This document shows positions 56,741 to 59,197 of a DNA stretch of 59,197 bases, one piece after another. The notes under the pieces are model-generated. The model was not told the origin of the DNA. It searched no databases and saw only the letters and a program-made list of their open reading frames with translations. The position numbers and the translations under genes are program-made. Source of the stretch: a virus; the IMG/VR virus record IMGVR_UViG_3300027985_000657, positions 1 through 59,197 of that record; one strand, 5' to 3'. How positions within the stretch are numbered: position 1 is the stretch's first letter; each line of letters starts with the position of its first letter.

Positions 56741-57378
56741 CTCTTATACTCCCTTTCAAAATATTTTTTAATAGTTTTATCTTTTGATGTAATCAAATGC
56801 ATTATTCCTTGAATTTCTGTAGGTTCTGCAACAAGAGTTTGAATTTCTCCTTCTTGATAAATACGTAATTCCGTTGTAAAATCAAACGGGTCTTTTTTAT
56901 ACTCTAAACAAAATAACGCAGCATATATCAATAGTTGTTCCATTTTTGTTGGTGTTATACCACTTTTTAAATCATGAATTCTTAATATTTTATTAAATTC
57001 ATCAAAAACTATTGTGTCTGCCGTTCCGAAAGCATTCATTGAATAATATAAAATTACTTCTGGATACATTCTAAAACCAATAGCATCATTTACAAAAGGT
57101 AAAAGATTCAATAAAATTTGCTCAGAATCATATGCACCTTTTGGAATACCTAGTTTGGCTAAGAAAATATCAATTACTTTTTTGTCTGATCTAGCTAATT
57201 TAATTCTATGTGAAATTAAATCTCTAGCTAATTCATGTAATGCTGTTCCTATGGTTTGGGCGAATTGACCATAATATCTTTTTTCAAGTGTCTCATCATC
57301 CCAATTTAACCAGTGATACTTACTTGCTCCTAAAAAGGCATGTAGCCCTTCAAGTTTTGAGTGATCATTAAATATCAT
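56737..57378 (-). CDS. PD-(D/E)XK exonuclease (RecB-like), 213 aa
   Basis: Motifs GTALHELA (H48), FGTADTIVFDE (D121), IHDLKSG (D136, K138) and QLLIYAALF (Q148, Y152) make a RecB/Cas4-type nuclease core. Probably degrades or processes DNA ends in recombination. It overlaps both neighbours and lies between the second nuclease and the RNA-polymerase-like gene. AAAGGAGAACTTAGGAAA precedes ATG. Confidence 0.8.
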   Translation of the reverse strand: MIFNDHSKLEGLHAFLGASKYHWLNWDDETLEKRYYGQFAQTIGTALHELARDLISHRIKLARSDKKVIDIFLAKLGIPKGAYDSEQILLNLLPFVNDAIGFRMYPEVILYYSMNAFGTADTIVFDEFNKILRIHDLKSGITPTKMEQLLIYAALFCLEYKKDPFDFTTELRIYQEGEIQTLVAEPTEIQGIMHLITSKDKTIKKYFEREYKR

Positions 57379-57701
57379 TTTCCTAAGTTCTCCTTTTTCT
57401 TGAAATTATTAACATGATTATGCAATCTGTCAAAAACCTCATTTTCATTTTCAGGATTTATAAAACTTGAGAAACTCATATCATTATGCTTATTTACATA
57501 ATATTCTTGATTGGGTTGTTTGTTAGCTTTTTTATTTTTTTTAACTTCAAGTGTTCCCCATGTTAATGGACATAATACAACTAAATCTGGACTACCTTGA
57601 ATTTCAGTAGGATCTAGTTTATGAACTTCACATTGAGGAAACTCTTTTTTCAATCGATCTTTTACAATTGATTGAAACCCATTTTTACCAGTCTCTCTCA
57701 T
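57375..57701 (-). CDS. PD-(D/E)XK nuclease (VRR-NUC-like), 108 aa
   Basis: Contains QGSPDLVVL (D39), GTLEVKK (E52, K54) and QPNQEYYV, the compact VRR-NUC/Holliday-resolvase-like nuclease motif. Start MRETGKN at 57701 is chosen because AAGGAAGGACTTATATTT precedes it; longer frames run into the promoter region. Probably acts on branched DNA, paired with the neighbouring RecB-like nuclease. Confidence 0.75.
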   Translation of the reverse strand: MRETGKNGFQSIVKDRLKKEFPQCEVHKLDPTEIQGSPDLVVLCPLTWGTLEVKKNKKANKQPNQEYYVNKHNDMSFSSFINPENENEVFDRLHNHVNNFKKKENLGK

Positions 57702-57782
57702 AAATATAAGTCCTTCCTTCTTTATTAGGTAAAATGCAAAACAGAATGTAATATGCTTTTTTCGCAATTTACCCTCTTCTCT

Positions 57783-57810
57783 CCATAAAAGTCTATGTAT
57801 TATCTGCGAA
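57783..57810 (-). promoter_or_regulatory. phage promoter-like element
   Basis: Minus strand TTCGCA, GATAAT, ACAT, AGAC, TTTTAT, GGAGAG. Same spacing as the other elements, but with TTTTAT-GG in place of TAT-AGG. It lies upstream of the nuclease/RNA-polymerase/head operon. The pair at 59099-59126 shares this variant. Confidence 0.7.
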
Positions 57811-57812
57811 TA

Positions 57813-59024
57813 TTAATAATCATTTTCTAAGAACTTATATTGTTTAATATATTCTGGAATTAAACTAACGATTGTTCCTTCTTCATCAACCTTAAGTTTA
57901 ATAAACCATGCTCCAGATTCATTTGCAATTCTCTTTCTCTTCATCCAAGAAGATTGTTGTGTCATAGATGGCGCTTCAAAATAATGAATATTTCTATAAA
58001 GAAAATACATTGCTTTGTGATGATGTCCTACAAATAAAATGTTAGGCTTATCACCACCAGAAATAGAGTCCATATATTTTTGACCAGAATATGATACGGC
58101 ATATGCAGAACCATCAAGAGGATGGAATAAATCCATTCTACAATTTGGAGTTAACATAATTTTTGCATGGCCAATTCCTAAATAATTTATGTCTTTTCTT
58201 TCTTTTGCAATTGCAGCTCCAATATTAAAGCCACCATTCTTAATATGTGTTTCATCATGATTGCCAATAATTAGATGTGTAGTAATTCCAGGATAACGTG
58301 GCCAATTCGCAACTACATAATCTTTTTGTTCGTCTGCACCAATTGCAATTAGCTCATAAATTTGTTCTGGTCTTGATTTATAATACCCATCAACTATATC
58401 ACCAACATGATAAACATTTGTGATTCCTCTTCTGTTTGCTTCTGCATAAATAAAATCTACAAAAGATTTTTGTTGAATCTTTGTACACCAATGTGAATCA
58501 CTTATTACTAAAAATTCAATTTCTGTTACTTTACCGATAGAATGAACATATGTTTGTGGAACTACAGCTAGTGTTTTTTCCAAACTATATTGTTCTGTGC
58601 TCTTATTGTAAGATATGATATAGTTGTCTACTTTCAATGCATGAATTAATCCCATTGCAGTTATTTCATCAACTTTCAAATATTTTACAATTTCATCTAA
58701 CGTCTTTGGTTTAGCTAAATATTTCCTTAACTTAATTTTTTGATCAGATAATGTGATCTGTACTTCTTCTTGAACCTTTTTATTATTAAGTACATCGTTA
58801 ACTCTACCAAGATTTGTAGTTTGTGCTGCTGAACCTGTTCTTAATAATCTTGCCTTACCTGTTTCATATTGATTTTTCCACTGACGCTTTGTTAATGTAA
58901 CACCAAAATGTTCATTTAGAGTTTTTGAGATTTCATCCCAGTTTCTAAACGGTTGACCATCTGGTAATGGTGCGTCAATAATATCAAATACTTTCTGTAA
59001 ATCATCAGCTGTTTTACTATACAT
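57813..59024 (-). CDS. HTH - metallophosphoesterase fusion, 403 aa
   Basis: Residues 20-130 carry DNA-binding-like helices (NWDEISKTLNEHFGVTLTKRQW and KTLDEIVKYLKVDEITAMGLIHAL). The catalytic domain has D176/H178 (ISDSHW), GD at 208-209, GNHDE (254-258), H301 and GHHH (333-336), all motifs of the calcineurin-like metallophosphoesterase fold. Likely a nuclease or phosphatase acting on nucleic acid. Start MYSKTADDL follows ACAGGAGGGTTTAC. It is the first gene of the leftward transcription. Similar HTH-phosphoesterase fusions occur in other phages. Confidence 0.88.
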   Translation of the reverse strand: MYSKTADDLQKVFDIIDAPLPDGQPFRNWDEISKTLNEHFGVTLTKRQWKNQYETGKARLLRTGSAAQTTNLGRVNDVLNNKKVQEEVQITLSDQKIKLRKYLAKPKTLDEIVKYLKVDEITAMGLIHALKVDNYIISYNKSTEQYSLEKTLAVVPQTYVHSIGKVTEIEFLVISDSHWCTKIQQKSFVDFIYAEANRRGITNVYHVGDIVDGYYKSRPEQIYELIAIGADEQKDYVVANWPRYPGITTHLIIGNHDETHIKNGGFNIGAAIAKERKDINYLGIGHAKIMLTPNCRMDLFHPLDGSAYAVSYSGQKYMDSISGGDKPNILFVGHHHKAMYFLYRNIHYFEAPSMTQQSSWMKRKRIANESGAWFIKLKVDEEGTIVSLIPEYIKQYKFLENDY

Positions 59025-59098
59025 GTAAACCCTCCTGTGCTCTTTGTTATTGACCTTAGTCAAAATCTAAAGTAGAATGTAAATACTATGCATTCTCT

Positions 59099-59126
59099 CC
59101 ATAAAAGTCAATGTTTAATCTGCGAA
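59099..59126 (-). promoter_or_regulatory. phage promoter-like element, rightmost
   Basis: Minus strand TTCGCA, GATTAA, ACAT, TGAC, TTTTAT, GGAGAG. A degenerate second copy (GCATAGTATTTACATTCTA) lies 30 bases further along at 59066-59092. This is the start point for the whole leftward transcription. Confidence 0.7.
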
Positions 59127-59197
59127 TGGACTTATGTGTCAAATGTCAAAAAATTTTCTAATATTATTTTAAATTTTTATTTTATTTTAAAAAATAA
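59127..59197. other. right-end non-coding region with inverted TTGACAT repeats
   Basis: No gene. TGTGTCA (59135-59141) and ATGTCAA (59143-59149) are reverse complements of the TTGACAT/TGACACA repeats at the left end. The rest is almost pure A/T. Confidence 0.5.

Noticed and set aside
1-59197. CRISPR arrays, insertion sequences, reverse transcriptase, integrase or ordinary tRNA genes
   Set aside because: I looked for spaced repeats, transposase and integrase motifs and tRNA T-arms on both strands; apart from the tmRNA nothing convincing appeared.
1-59197. Recoding of TGA as tryptophan, as in Mycoplasma phages
   Set aside because: Several clear genes end in TGA directly next to the start of the following gene, and tryptophans are TGG.

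Overview
The window reads as a nearly complete genome of a tailed double-stranded DNA phage with a long, probably non-contractile tail (siphovirus type). It is AT-rich, and every convincing gene lies on the minus strand, so transcription runs from the right end (about 59 kb) to the left end (about 0.4 kb). Genes end in TGA as well as TAA/TAG and tryptophan is TGG, so the code is standard. Shine-Dalgarno leaders are strong (typically AAGGAGAA followed by ATG). Many small proteins resemble families common in phages of low-GC gut Firmicutes. No integrase or CI-type repressor was seen, so there is no sign of lysogeny. No cell-wall hydrolase was recognised although a holin-like gene is present. Together with a phage tmRNA whose tag looks unlike ordinary bacterial tags, this raises the possibility of a wall-less Bacilli/Mollicutes-like host with a standard code; that is inference.

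Right to left. (1) 59.1-53.5 kb: an HTH-metallophosphoesterase, two PD-(D/E)XK nucleases and a 991-residue protein carrying the RNA-polymerase active-site signature DFDGD plus three helix-turn-helix segments. (2) 53.5-53.1 kb: a GC-rich, hairpin-rich non-coding island directly upstream of the terminase small subunit, a candidate cos/pac site. (3) 53.1-42.2 kb: packaging and head genes: small terminase, HNH nuclease, SH3-repeat protein, connector, three proteins sharing an N-terminal HHGIKGQRWG tag, large terminase, portal, a fused prohead protease/major capsid protein, head-tail adaptors, tail tube and tail chaperones. (4) 42.2-27.4 kb: tape measure, distal tail protein, tail-tip protein, two fibre-like proteins with the same N-terminal anchor, a nucleotidyltransferase-like protein and a holin-like protein, closed by a strong terminator. 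(5) 27.4-13.6 kb: many small proteins, a large share with transmembrane segments, including three DUF6353-like paralogues. Several are in compact cassettes of one promoter, one small gene and one terminator; one cassette encodes no protein and looks like a small RNA. (6) 13.6-7.1 kb: replication, with a 1307-residue fusion of SF3 helicase, archaeo-eukaryotic-type primase and family-B DNA polymerase, a probable SSB, a 210-nt structured RNA candidate and an SF2 helicase. (7) 7.1-0.4 kb: MazG-like pyrophosphohydrolase, a complete tmRNA, a degenerate P-loop protein, a second structured RNA candidate, an SPFH/band-7 membrane protein and small zinc-finger proteins. (8) Both window ends are non-coding and carry related TTGACAT/GTGACACA repeats; if the genome is circular they form one control or origin region.

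How it may fit together: at least eleven intergenic sites share a promoter-like motif (TTCGCA, six bases, ACAT, four bases, a TATTAT/CTTTAT hexamer, then usually AGGA). The spacing is too short for an ordinary sigma-70 promoter, and the phage encodes its own RNA-polymerase-like protein, so a dedicated phage transcription system is the main hypothesis. The replication fusion would put helicase, primase and polymerase in one chain. The phage tmRNA next to MazG suggests control of host translation stress.
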